From Asterias rubens (lineage: Eukaryota > Echinodermata > Asteroidea > Forcipulatida > Asteriidae), in the NCBI RefSeq assembly GCF_902459465.1, contig NC_047067.1, positions 11,358,840 through 11,422,839 on the forward strand: a stretch of 64,000 nucleotides of DNA, written 5' to 3'. The notes under the pieces were generated by a model, which was not told the origin of the DNA, did no database searches, and saw only the letters and a list, made by a program, of their open reading frames with translations. Numbering within the stretch: the first letter of the stretch is position 1; each line of letters opens with the position of its first letter. Made by a program: the position numbers and the translations under genes. This document shows positions 44,101 to 51,589 of this stretch, in pieces.

Positions 44101-47100
44101 CTAAACTGTCAGAGGAAATCAAATTTCTATATATTTTTTTAATGTGGACAATAAATGAAATCTAATCTAGTTTAATCTGAGATGGGAAGATCCTGAAAGT
44201 AACAATCATGAACTGATAGGTAATCATAAAAAGAAAAAAAGCCAAAGAGGAAAAAGAAACAAGTACATGCCCAACATTTTGTTCAATTATATCAACTTAC
44301 CACATAAAATTTATCATCTTATTTTGAAAAAACTTTTTTTTAATGATCTAGAATCTAGGCCAAACTCGTAGATTATTTATGCCCTTCTTATCCATTTGTT
44401 CAAACCTGATGTGTCTCGTTATTTCTGAACATAAATCCCTGGCTTCCTTAAAAACAAAAAATAAATCATTCATACACAAAGTAAAGAGGGATTTTAATCA
44501 AGAAGGGGTGCTCCTTACACAAACTGATTGATTAGAAACAGATGAGGGGTATTTTTTACTTCCTGCTCAGATAAGGCTCAGATATAAACATTTTACAGTG
44601 ATGTGAGAATAATGAAGCCTGGGTGTATTAACGGACTGGTGTCTTTGCTTACCTTAAGTTGTATTTCTCTAAGTTGACTGATTAGTTGCTCGTTGTTCTT
44701 CAAGTTAGAGTTTTTTTCAGTTTCCACTGAAAAATGAAAAATCATCATAATAAAAAATAAAAAATAAGCCAAATAAAATTACTTGTTTGGCAGCTGAGTT
44801 TCAAGGAAATGTTTGTGTAAGTATGTTTCTAAAAAAAAAAATAATAATGTTATTTGATGCATACAGCACCTGTTAAACATTGATTTTTTGGCCTAACAAC
44901 CGTTTCGTTGGGTCATTACTATAAAAAAGTGTACCTACTTACATGTAAGAATGAGGTCGTTCACCTTGTTAGTATGAAGGAGACTTAGATCCTTGAACAT
45001 GTCTCCTAATTCCTGTGGGTAGAGGATGACCACATCATTTTAAAATAATTTGGATACAAAATAAACCACTGCAGTATTATTTAACAATAATGTGATGACA
45101 CATATGGAATCATTGGAAGTGGTTTAAAGAAAAAAGAAGTTATTTTGGATAACAATTTAGGATCCTGTTTTGAATGCAATATTCCTGATATTGACTCTGT
45201 ACAATAGACCGATCCATTAAGCTCCACCCCATTGCGTATTGACCAATCACAACGCAATGAAGGTCCGACACTAAGGTCTGACATGCGTGCGCGTATGCTT
45301 GGCGCGCGCGGCAGAGTTGTGCAAAAAGGCATTGGAGAGCCCCACGTGTTCTTGCTCACAAGGCGTCGTGGGCCGATCCTACTGGATCGGTCTATTTGCA
45401 AATAATTCAGTATGTGTGCAAATGCAGGCAAAACAAAACAAAACAAATAATATTTAAAATAATTTGGACACAAAATAAACCACTGCTTTGTTAGTTAACA
45501 ATAACGTCGTGAAATATAATGGAATCAATGGAAGTGGTTTTAAAAGAAAAAATAAGAAGTTTTATTCAGGCAATGATTTGTTTTTTCAAGATTCAACAGA
45601 TTTTTTTGAGTGCATTATTCTATAAAATTAAAAAACAAACTCATTTTGTGAGCAAATGCACCAGAAAAAAAGAAAACAAATAACATTTTTGAAATTTAAT
45701 TATTTTGAGAAGCGGATTATATCTAAAATTTCAAAACAACATTTGGCAATTGGCAACTAACTTATTGGCAACTGAGGGTCAAAATACTATCCACAGGAAC
45801 TGTTCTGTTGTTTGGAATGGTCCCATGACCCTATCAAAGCCATATGTTGTTTCATTTACAATAGGAAACTTTCCATCTTTACACTTCCGATAAAAGTCAC
45901 GAACTAAAACCTCTACATATGGAAAGCGAGTCAATTTCATGACCGCATTACCACACGATTTTCATAGACACACAGTCAGGCGAAGTAAGGCAAGTTTGCA
46001 GTTTAACAAATTTGATGATGCAGGAATGAGGTTGGCAACTGTATCTAACGTCTCCCTCCATTTCAAGGAAAAATAAACAAATTTTGGGAATCAACTTGAA
46101 TTGAAGACAATAATGTCAGATTACTTTTAGAACAAAAGTACACCTGCACTTTTTTTTAGCGGCAGATAGCCCATTAGAAGGAAGTGATCAATTTTGACCC
46201 GCTTCCTATATTGTCATGGTCAAGGTTGTTGCTTGATTACTCTATATTGGCAAGTCAACTGAAAACTGTGAGCTTTGATTAACCACTGTATAATGGTCTG
46301 ATGAATCATAAATCTTTCAGTGGAGGAATGACGGAACGCGGAAATCATTGAGGAAGACTTTAAAGGATGAAGGTGGGGAAAGGAACAGACTAGGAATTCA
46401 AGCATATGCACACTCTAAAGCTGGAATAATTAAAGTGCTTTGTTGTTTTTGAAATAAAGAAACTAATTTTTAATGGGATTTTTTTTTATAGATTAGTGCT
46501 CGTAATTCATTTGCACATGTACTGCTCTAATAACAACAATATAACATCATAAGACTGAAAGTAAACATTTAATTAAAAATACCTCTGTATCTTCCATGTG
46601 CTGTTTTTCAATTGCTTTGAGTTCATCTCTGTCATTTTCACATAGAGTCATCCTCTCCTGAAACTTGCTTGTATAATCCTTCAATAAGTTGCACATATCT
46701 CTTGTTGATTCAATCCTGTGTGAACAATTAATGTCACAGGTAAATTACTGCTTGGTGGCCGTCTAGATGTCATATTGACTGTTTTATAGGCAATGCAACC
46801 ATACCAGGCAAAGTCAACAGAACACAGGCCTGGAAATTCATCTTTGACAGGGAAAGGCCATTTTCATTTTGAAAAGGGCAAACGTCTTAAAGTCTATTCA
46901 AAACTAAGGACAAAACAAAGGGCAAAAGAGGCCTTGCCCCTGTGTAATTACATACTTGGAAACAACTGACTCAAAATAAAATACTCCATGATAATTAAAC
47001 ACCACAAAAACTACTTCACCTTTCTGATATGTCTGTTCGGTTGTCCATTTCCTCTTTGAGTTTTCTGCTGAGGTTTTCATTTTGAAGCTGTTGGACAAAA

Positions 47101-48589
47101 ATTAGTACATAATCAAAGTTTTAGTCTATGTTTTAAAGCCATTGGACCCTTTCGGTAAACTGTATTGTCCAAGGCCCACACTTCGTGTATCACAACTTCT
47201 ATATCAAATAACAAACCTGTGAAAATTTAGGCTGAATCGGCCATTGGAGTCGGGAGAAAATCCACCCTCATATCAGCGCGTTTCGCCGTGTCATGACACG
47301 TGTTTAAAATAAATCCGTAATTCTCGCTATCGAGAATTGATATTATTTTACTGTTTTCTCAAAAAGTAAAGCATTTCATGGAATAATATTTCAAGAGATG
47401 TCTTTCACCACTACCTTCTGTAAACCCTGTAAGTTATTTGTAAATCTGTGATTTTTTTATTTTTTTTTCCTGTACCGAAAGGGTCCAATGGCTTTAATAT
47501 GAATTTCTTAGTTAAATTATTTTTCAAGAGGCCTTAATACAAGTATGTACATGCAAAGAAAAAGAAATGGCCAGTTGTAGACTGTGTTAATGTTTTCCAA
47601 TACATCTTCAAACATTTGAAGCCATGCCTCAGAATTCATATTTGACGGAACAAGGCCAATTTTTATTTTGCTAAGGGCACTTCCAATGGAAATTTTTAAA
47701 GTCTTGGCCTATGTGAAACTTTTAAGGGGCATCAAGGCTAAAACTAGGGGCAACAGAGAATCCTGAATTTGATAATTAAATTTGATTTAATCACAGAAAT
47801 TAAAATTGAAAAAGACCAACCAAGTTTATAACCAGCCTGGAAGTTAAATTAAGTATTTATACTTTAAGGAAGAGCAAACTACCTGCAACTCAAGAATTGA
47901 TTTCTTCTGTGAATCTATTGTGAGCTGGGAATCTTGAAGATTTTTCTCCCTCTGCTTCAATTCCATCTCAGTTTGAACCTTCCAACTCCGGATTTTGTCT
48001 GCTTCATGGTGCAGGCGGGTATGTATCATGCTCAGACGATCTGACCCCTCAGACATGCTGTCAAGCTGCAAAGTAGAAGACTTTTGCTGCTGCTGGAGAA
48101 ACGGTTGTTCAGGCATGGAAGCAGTTGCTTGGTTTAGATTTGACGCTATTTGTAGTGGATGTGTGCTGACCGAACTGGCTTGCTGTGGCTGAGTGTCCTA
48201 CAAGGTTGGTATACAAATAATTGTCCATGTTTTGTAAAGATGTTGATGTTGAAACAGGCATAATGAAAAACCAGGAATGTATTTCTTTAGAACCAGTGGT
48301 GGTGTACTGTTAGCTTGTTATTGATGGCTGTTTTAATTCTATGGCAAGCTTTGGTTTTGATAACTTTTGGTAACAAGATCTGACAAAATTTTGTCAGGAA
48401 GTAACACGTTTTTGAGCATTTGTTTCACCCTACCTGGAATATTGAAGAAGTATTACTTCTTGTAGTTTCTGTTTTACTTTCTCTGTCACCGAATATGAAG
48501 AAACTATGTGATGCATTTTGACTTTGAGAGGATGGTTTGAAGAATGGCTGACTGTTCGCCTGCTCTTCTTCCTGCCTTTGGGATAGCAT
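32162..48589 (-). CDS. SYCP1: Synaptonemal complex protein 1 (complete, 23 coding exons, 1050 aa)
   Basis: SYCP1 dimers form the transverse filaments that zip homologous chromosomes at meiotic prophase. Exons in transcript order: 48434-48589, 47883-48197, 47020-47087, 46583-46715, 44943-45012, 44653-44726, 44406-44438, 43935-44043, 43684-43808, 42892-43050, 42060-42163, 41376-41493, 41039-41191, 39899-40087, 39672-39734, 39151-39345, 38163-38255, 36603-36749, 35707-35872, 34935-35107, 33987-34193, 33375-33491, 32162-32347. Phases close on TAA. Residues 1-100 are a head rich in Ser and Gln. LHHEADKIRSWKVQTEMELK (114-133) matches vertebrate SYCP1 (LYKEAEKIKKWKVSIESELK) and opens a coiled coil to about residue 775. 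The tail is basic and Thr-Pro rich. It contains MKTPQRHSILKQTESVPRKR, which resembles the vertebrate KTPTKKSIYQR block, and ends in an SWFDSDSVYGFFD motif. Mouse SYCP1 has 993 residues. The acceptors of the exons at 42163 and 36749 are the weakest calls. Confidence 0.95.
32650..32825 (-). mobile_element. SINE-3, tRNA-derived
   Basis: On the minus strand, GGATACGGGTTCAAATCCCA (box B) is followed by CCCAAGTGATTTGCCTGTG and a body ending AAATGCATAAGGGTAAAACC. The same order occurs in the plus-strand copy at 36965-37130. Confidence 0.65.
33100..33300. other. SYCP1 last intron, GC-richer patch
   Basis: GGCGACGCGGCGTTAATACA, GTCGACACGTGTGACGCGCG and repeated GTGCGTT blocks stand out from the AT-rich intron. 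It may be a decayed element, but no partner copy was found. Confidence 0.25.
33625..33715 (-). mobile_element. tRNA-derived SINE head fragment
   Basis: The minus strand reads GATCTCAGATGGTAGAGCGC (box A-like) and GTCGTTGGTTCAAATCCCAC (box B). The anticodon stem does not pair well, so it is not an intact tRNA. Confidence 0.5.
35197..35391. mobile_element. Family E foldback element
   Basis: GGGCCCAGTTTCATAAAGCC and TTCATGAAATTGGACCCT form the ends. Inside are AACTTGCTAAGCAC and the GGTTACCAGCCCAAATTC block. It begins 90 bp upstream, in SYCP1 transcript order, of the exon at 34935-35107. Confidence 0.75.
36165..36531 (-). mobile_element. SINE-1, tRNA-derived, well preserved
   Basis: Read on the minus strand: AGTGTCACGGCCGAGTGGTT (box A), GTGGGTTCGAATCCCGGTCG (box B), CTTGTGTCCTTGAGCAAGAT, and tail CGCTATATAAGAATTTGTTA, ending in an (ATT)n microsatellite at 36171-36198. 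It is the best copy of the family and lies in an SYCP1 intron. Confidence 0.9.
36965..37130 (+). mobile_element. SINE-3, tRNA-derived
   Basis: GTAGTCTAGTTGGTAAGACA (box A) and CATGGGTTCGAATCCCACCC (box B) precede GAGTAACATGCCTGTGATAT and a body ending CAGTGTATGGGTAAAAACC. Confidence 0.7.
37172..37547 (+). mobile_element. Family A MITE, full length
   Basis: TTAA at 37172-37175 and 37544-37547 bound AGGCAGTGGACACTATTGGT and CAATAGTGTCCACTGTCT. It lies in an SYCP1 intron. Confidence 0.92.
37796..38154 (+). mobile_element. Family A MITE (A2) beside an SYCP1 splice donor
   Basis: It runs from ATGAAGGTACACGTTTGATA to ACGTGTACAATGTCTTTAA. The right TTAA (38151-38154) lies 8 bp from the last base of the SYCP1 exon at 38163-38255, so only GTATGAGC of the intron precedes it. 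Confidence 0.9.
38599..38758. mobile_element. Family R element
   Basis: It runs from TCAGGCCAGGAATTTTATCT to TGGCCCTCTATTTTATTCCA followed by GGCCT. It is oriented opposite to 19265. Confidence 0.65.
38800..38993 (-). mobile_element. Family D GC-rich element, full length
   Basis: AATAGATCGATCCAGAAGGC and GAGCTTAATGGATCGGTCTA then TT are the ends. The centre has GTGGGCCAAGATACGCGCAC. It is inverted relative to 45203-45396 and lies in an SYCP1 intron. Confidence 0.88.
39277..39318 (-). repeat. SYCP1: 21-bp exonic duplication = one coiled-coil heptad
   Basis: In the exon at 39151-39345 the protein reads DKTNLLE DKTNLLQ (residues 633-646). At DNA level AGGAGATTAGTCTT occurs at 39281 and again at 39302. 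An in-frame copy of exactly seven residues keeps the heptad register. Confidence 0.85.
40220..40631 (-). mobile_element. SINE-2, tRNA-derived, full length
   Basis: On the minus strand: AGTGTCGTGGCCTAGCGGTT (head), GTGGGTTCGAATCCCCAGCG (box B), CTTGTGTCCTTAAGCAAGAC, GATGGGACGTAAAGCCGTTG, and a tail GTGCTATATAAGACATTGAT. The head is shared with SINE-1, but the body differs. Confidence 0.88.
41571..41712. mobile_element. R-related element (AAAGGGCAAGGG type)
   Basis: It starts CAGGCCTGTATGCTTTG and contains TAAAAGGGCAAGGGATTTTC and TGGTAAAGGGCACCCTATGA, matching 14653-14836. Confidence 0.6.
42297..42527 (-). mobile_element. SINE-1, decayed
   Basis: The minus strand keeps TGTGTCATGACTGAGCAGTG, GTGGGTTTGAATCCCAGTCA and ATGACCAGGGCACTAATGTA. 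The middle is partly deleted. Confidence 0.75.
42600..42880. other. Unassigned intronic block with CCTGGGAA-type inverted motifs
   Basis: It contains GATTTCCCAGGAAACTTGGT and CCCCAGGAGTTTCCTGGAAA, partial inverted copies about 220 bp apart. The ends may be TGAAACCTGAATGC and ATGTGAAAAAGGGTGG. Possibly another MITE; no second copy was seen. Confidence 0.3.
43204..43425 (-). mobile_element. Family A MITE, one end
   Basis: TTAA-AGACACTGGACACTATTG leads into TGTCAAAGACCAGTCTTCTC and GAAAGAAAAAACACCCTTGT, reading from the right end. It stops near TTACTTCTTTCTCGAAAAC, so the left end is missing. Confidence 0.85.
44406..44438 (-). other. SYCP1: 33-nt SYCP1 microexon
   Basis: The exon encodes GFMFRNNETHQ (residues 273-283) between AAGCCAG and GTTTGA splice sites, in phase 0 on both sides. 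With the next exon it restores a block like the mouse SYCP1 region MHFKLKEDHEKIQHLEEEY. Confidence 0.6.
45203..45396 (+). mobile_element. Family D GC-rich element, full length
   Basis: AATAGACCGATCCATTAAGC and TACTGGATCGGTCTATT are inverted ends, enclosing ATGCTTGGCGCGCGCGGCAG. It lies in SYCP1 intron 4. Confidence 0.88.
45400..46580. other. SYCP1 intron 4, remainder: nothing recognised
   Basis: A short direct repeat (AAAATAATTTGGACACAAAATAAACCACTG, in two variants on either side of the D element) is the only structure noticed. Confidence 0.35.
46825..46945. mobile_element. Family R element, short
   Basis: It contains CAGGCCTGGAAATTCATCTT, GGGAAAGGCCATTTTCATTT and AAAGGGCAAACGTC, with a deletion in the right half. 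Confidence 0.6.
47133..47497 (+). mobile_element. Family B MITE, both ends intact
   Basis: TTAA-AGCCATTGGACCCTTTCGGT and ACCGAAAGGGTCCAATGGCT-TTAA are perfect 20-bp inverted ends. This copy defines the family boundaries. It lies 46 bp before the SYCP1 exon at 47020-47087 in transcript order. Confidence 0.93.
47622..47768. mobile_element. Family R element
   Basis: It contains CCTCAGAATTCATATTTGAC, AAGGGCACTTCCAATGGAAA and CTTTTAAGGGGCATCAAGGC. Confidence 0.55.
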
Positions 48590-48616
48590 CTTGTTCCTTA
48601 GTTATGCAGTGCTAAT
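48590..48616 (-). other. SYCP1: SYCP1 5' UTR part of first coding exon
   Basis: Transcript order gives acceptor CCCTTCAG then ATTAGCACTGCATAACTAAG before the ATG. This shows that an upstream leader exon exists. Confidence 0.55.
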
Positions 48617-48789
48617 CTGAAGGGAAAAAAAACAAAAACACATAATAAAATATCAAAATAAATAAGTTGTGCTGAATCTGTTTGCGATGTAAGATTCTTT
48701 CATGATACCATTTACAGATTTGCTGAATAAATTAATTATTGTACAATGTCAGTGTTGCAAACGTTAAAAATTAAATGTCTTTAAAAAAA

Positions 48790-49080
48790 GGGGTTGTGTC
48801 TTCTTCTTCCTTTCTAGTGCAGCCTTTATAATTGAAGATAGTCGCACAGCAAGAAACAACTGGGCGAACTACTTCTCTTTGGGATATTAGTGTGTGCTGG
48901 GGTCTTTTACATGCGTTGATGGTTGTTATAACAACACACGGGACCTAAAGCTTTACATCCCATCCAAATGACAAAGCAAAACTATAACAGTGTCTTGCTT
49001 TTAAAAGGACATCAGTGTCACAACTCCCGAACCCACACTCCCTTGAACAGGTCAGAGCTTGAGTACGGTGGCGGTGCTCT
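48790..49080 (-). mobile_element. SINE-2, decayed
   Basis: It shares TCTTTTACATGCGTTGATGG, ACACACGGGACCTAAAGCTT, TACATCCCATCCAAATGACA and CGAACCCACACTCCCTTGAA with the full copy at 40220-40631. It lies in the SYCP1 leader intron. Confidence 0.7.
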
Positions 49081-49210
49081 TTGTGGCTGTACATGGAAAT
49101 ATGACTGCACAATTGGCAAGCGGTCTCCATTACGGATGGAGGGTAAGCGCAGTAACAAGTCTTGGCGAGAGTTCGTGATTCCATGTGTCAGCCATATATT
49201 TAAGCCCCTT

Positions 49211-49830
49211 TTAAGCCCTTTTCACTCGGGCAAAATGTAGCCAGGGTCCCTTGCGACAAAATTTACGAGCGTGGATTGTTTATTTGTTATCACCATGCGT
49301 GACTGAATTTGTGAGCTTTCCCACTGCAAAGTTAAAAAACTAACAACCCTTGTACGACATGAGAGTGATATGACGAATTGGTAATCCTGATCACCTTAGT
49401 TGGACAAGATAGCACCCACAATAGCATGCGCTGTATGGGCATTTTCACCTAGGGCGTCGTTCAATAAACAAGGGTTCCTTTCACACGATGATGTAGCCCA
49501 CGTCCTTGGTCAAAACTTCCGCTAGTGTAAGATTTTGTCGTAGGTCTGGACCTCCGACAAAATGTAGCAATGTTAGACAAGATTTGACATGGGACCCTGG
49601 ACACTCAAAAAATTGTTGTCCTTTCACACGAGGTGCATTTTGTAAAATTAACAACCATGCTACAATTTAGCAAGGGACCCTTGCTAAATTGCTCTCGTGT
49701 GAAAGGGGCTTTATACGAGAGCAATTTAGCAAGGGCTAAATTGTAGCTCACAAAATCAGTCACGCATGGTGATAACAAATTTTGTAGCAAGGGACCCTGG
49801 CTACATTTTGCCCGTGTGAAAAGGGCTTAG
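49211..49830. mobile_element. 620-bp foldback element K
   Basis: The left end TTAAGCCCTTTTCACTCGGG with CAAAATGTAGCCAGGGTCCC is mirrored by GGGACCCTGGCTACATTTTG and CCCGTGTGAAAAGGGCTTAG. Inside is a second palindrome (TAGCAAGGGACCCTTGCTA, then CTCTCGTGTGAAAGGGGCTT) and several CCTTTCACACGA blocks, so it seems built of repeated short units or nested insertions. It lies in the SYCP1 leader intron. Confidence 0.85.
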
Positions 49831-50407
49831 GCCTATACACATATGGCTACTTTTTGATTTTGAAGTTTATCATGACAATTGGGGATACAGCTCCAAAACC
49901 AAGTTATTATCAGATATGCCTCAAATCAAAATTGTTAACTTATTTTAATGTTGAGACAGTTGTTGTGCCTGCTTAGTGTCTTTGTTCATAGATTGGGTTT
50001 GTTGGGCTTTGTTTGTTTACTAAAAATTGCAACAACAGTTTCATGTTGTTGTGTTGAATTGAAAGAGTGCTTGTTGTTGTCAAAAAAGAGTTAGGCCTAC
50101 CTTCCCAAGATTTTACCAAACCGCTGATGGAAATATCGAAGTGAAAAGAAATACAGAAATACTTATTTTAGCCTGGTCTTCACGCATTGACAAAAAGCAT
50201 AATTATAATAGGCCCCTACATTTATTAAGTAAAGTTTATACCCCCTGCCAACCACCAATCGTCATTCGCATCACCAAGTTTTCCCCATTCAATCAGTCCG
50301 AGTTGGAATGAATTTTGCACGTCTTTTTCTATATTTTACAAAAGAGCAAAAGGCACATAACGTAAACATTACTCTATGCAGATAACATGTTACACATTTG
50401 AGCCTAC

Positions 50408-50570
50408 CTTTCATCATATCAAACAAATACATAGGAGATTGTGGCCGGATTTTCCTCTTTATAGTTAGTTTATGAATTTCAGTTTGATGTCAGTCACCAG
50501 CGCCATGATTGTTTCAGCAGACGATAAAAATCGATTTGGTAAAAAGTGAAGATTATTTTATTAGGTATAA
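50408..50570 (-). other. SYCP1: Putative non-coding first exon of SYCP1
   Basis: On the minus strand GATATGATGAAAG|GTAGGCTC is a good donor at 50408/50407. The 5' limit is unknown. CCAAT at 50580-50584 on the plus strand and ATTGG near 50630 lie just upstream. Confidence 0.4.
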
Positions 50571-51300
50571 AAGTTTGAACCAATCACAGTAGCTGTAGCA
50601 TAATGTTGTTTTTGTCGACCGCCATGATTGGTCGGAATTATTAAAGTATCGCACAATCCTACGTGTACGGCTGTTGCATGTGTCGATTTATTTTTGTATC
50701 TGAATGTTGTATGTGCTTGTCATGGGTTTTTTTCAAGTAAAGCCTAGACTTGTAGACAAGTCGTTAAATCGTCCCCACGCGGTAAGTAAGTTCGCTTGTT
50801 AAACCTTGTTAAACCCACCGTCTCACGCGCGACGGGCAAACGTACTCGTGAACAAAGAACTCGAAATAAGCTATCACATAGCACTTTTATTGACTTAAGA
50901 TACTGCTAGACGAGTGAACACAAATTAATTGTTTACCATATCTCAGTGGCTCAGGGGACATAGACCATACCTTTTTATGAACAAATAATGTAAAGTTTTT
51001 ATTAAAGAAATAAAACAACCATGGTCGTACCATGATTCAGGAAGGTAGATATCCCAAAGGGTCTACTCAAATATTTTGAGGATCATTGACACGTTTTATT
51101 GCAAATGAAAATCGCTTACGTTTTCATGAACATAGCAAACAAAATTATTGCTTTTCAGTTGTTTATTTATATATGGATAGATACAAAATAAAGTTTAAAC
51201 GCAAACAATGGGTTGACCCCAATAAAATAGCATCATGTAACAACCCCCAATAAAATTAATGGTACAGTCAAAAAAACGAGGGGTGTATATAAAAGCTGCA
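50571..51300. promoter_or_regulatory. Divergent promoter region of SYCP1 (-) and NELL (+)
   Basis: It is about 0.8 kb between the two predicted first exons. Two CCAAT-type boxes in opposite orientations lie at the SYCP1 side (GAACCAATCACAG and ATGATTGGTCGG). A TATA box stands at the NELL side. There is no transposon in the interval, unlike the surrounding DNA. Confidence 0.5.
51286..51294 (+). promoter_or_regulatory. TATA box (TATATAAAA) of the NELL gene
   Basis: The canonical TATATAAAAG sits about 300 bp before the ATG at 51590. A start site near 51316-51322 would be expected. The resulting 5' UTR contains a TGTG microsatellite near 51560. Confidence 0.6.
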
Positions 51301-51589
51301 TGTTCATCCAAGCGCGTCAAGCTAAAATCTGAACAAAACGGAAAGAACGTTTGGATCGTGTGATTGTTTTTTGTGTGTGTATTTTCTGATCGAAGTGAAA
51401 CTTACGGACGTGTGGGTGTTATTTCTTTGATAGCAAGTGCACCCCAGTGCATTTACCTACTCTAGAATCATTCCTGCAAAAGACAATTTTGTGTTGGTCA
51501 ACAACAGTAACATTTGAGGAAAATAACTTGAAAACCGGCTTGCTGTCAAGTTGCACACCGTGTGTGTGTGCGTGTGTGGTTTTACTGCA

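Noticed and set aside
45081..45473. 130-codon minus-strand frame
   Set aside because: It is mostly the translation of the GC-rich D element, which has fewer stop codons because of its composition.
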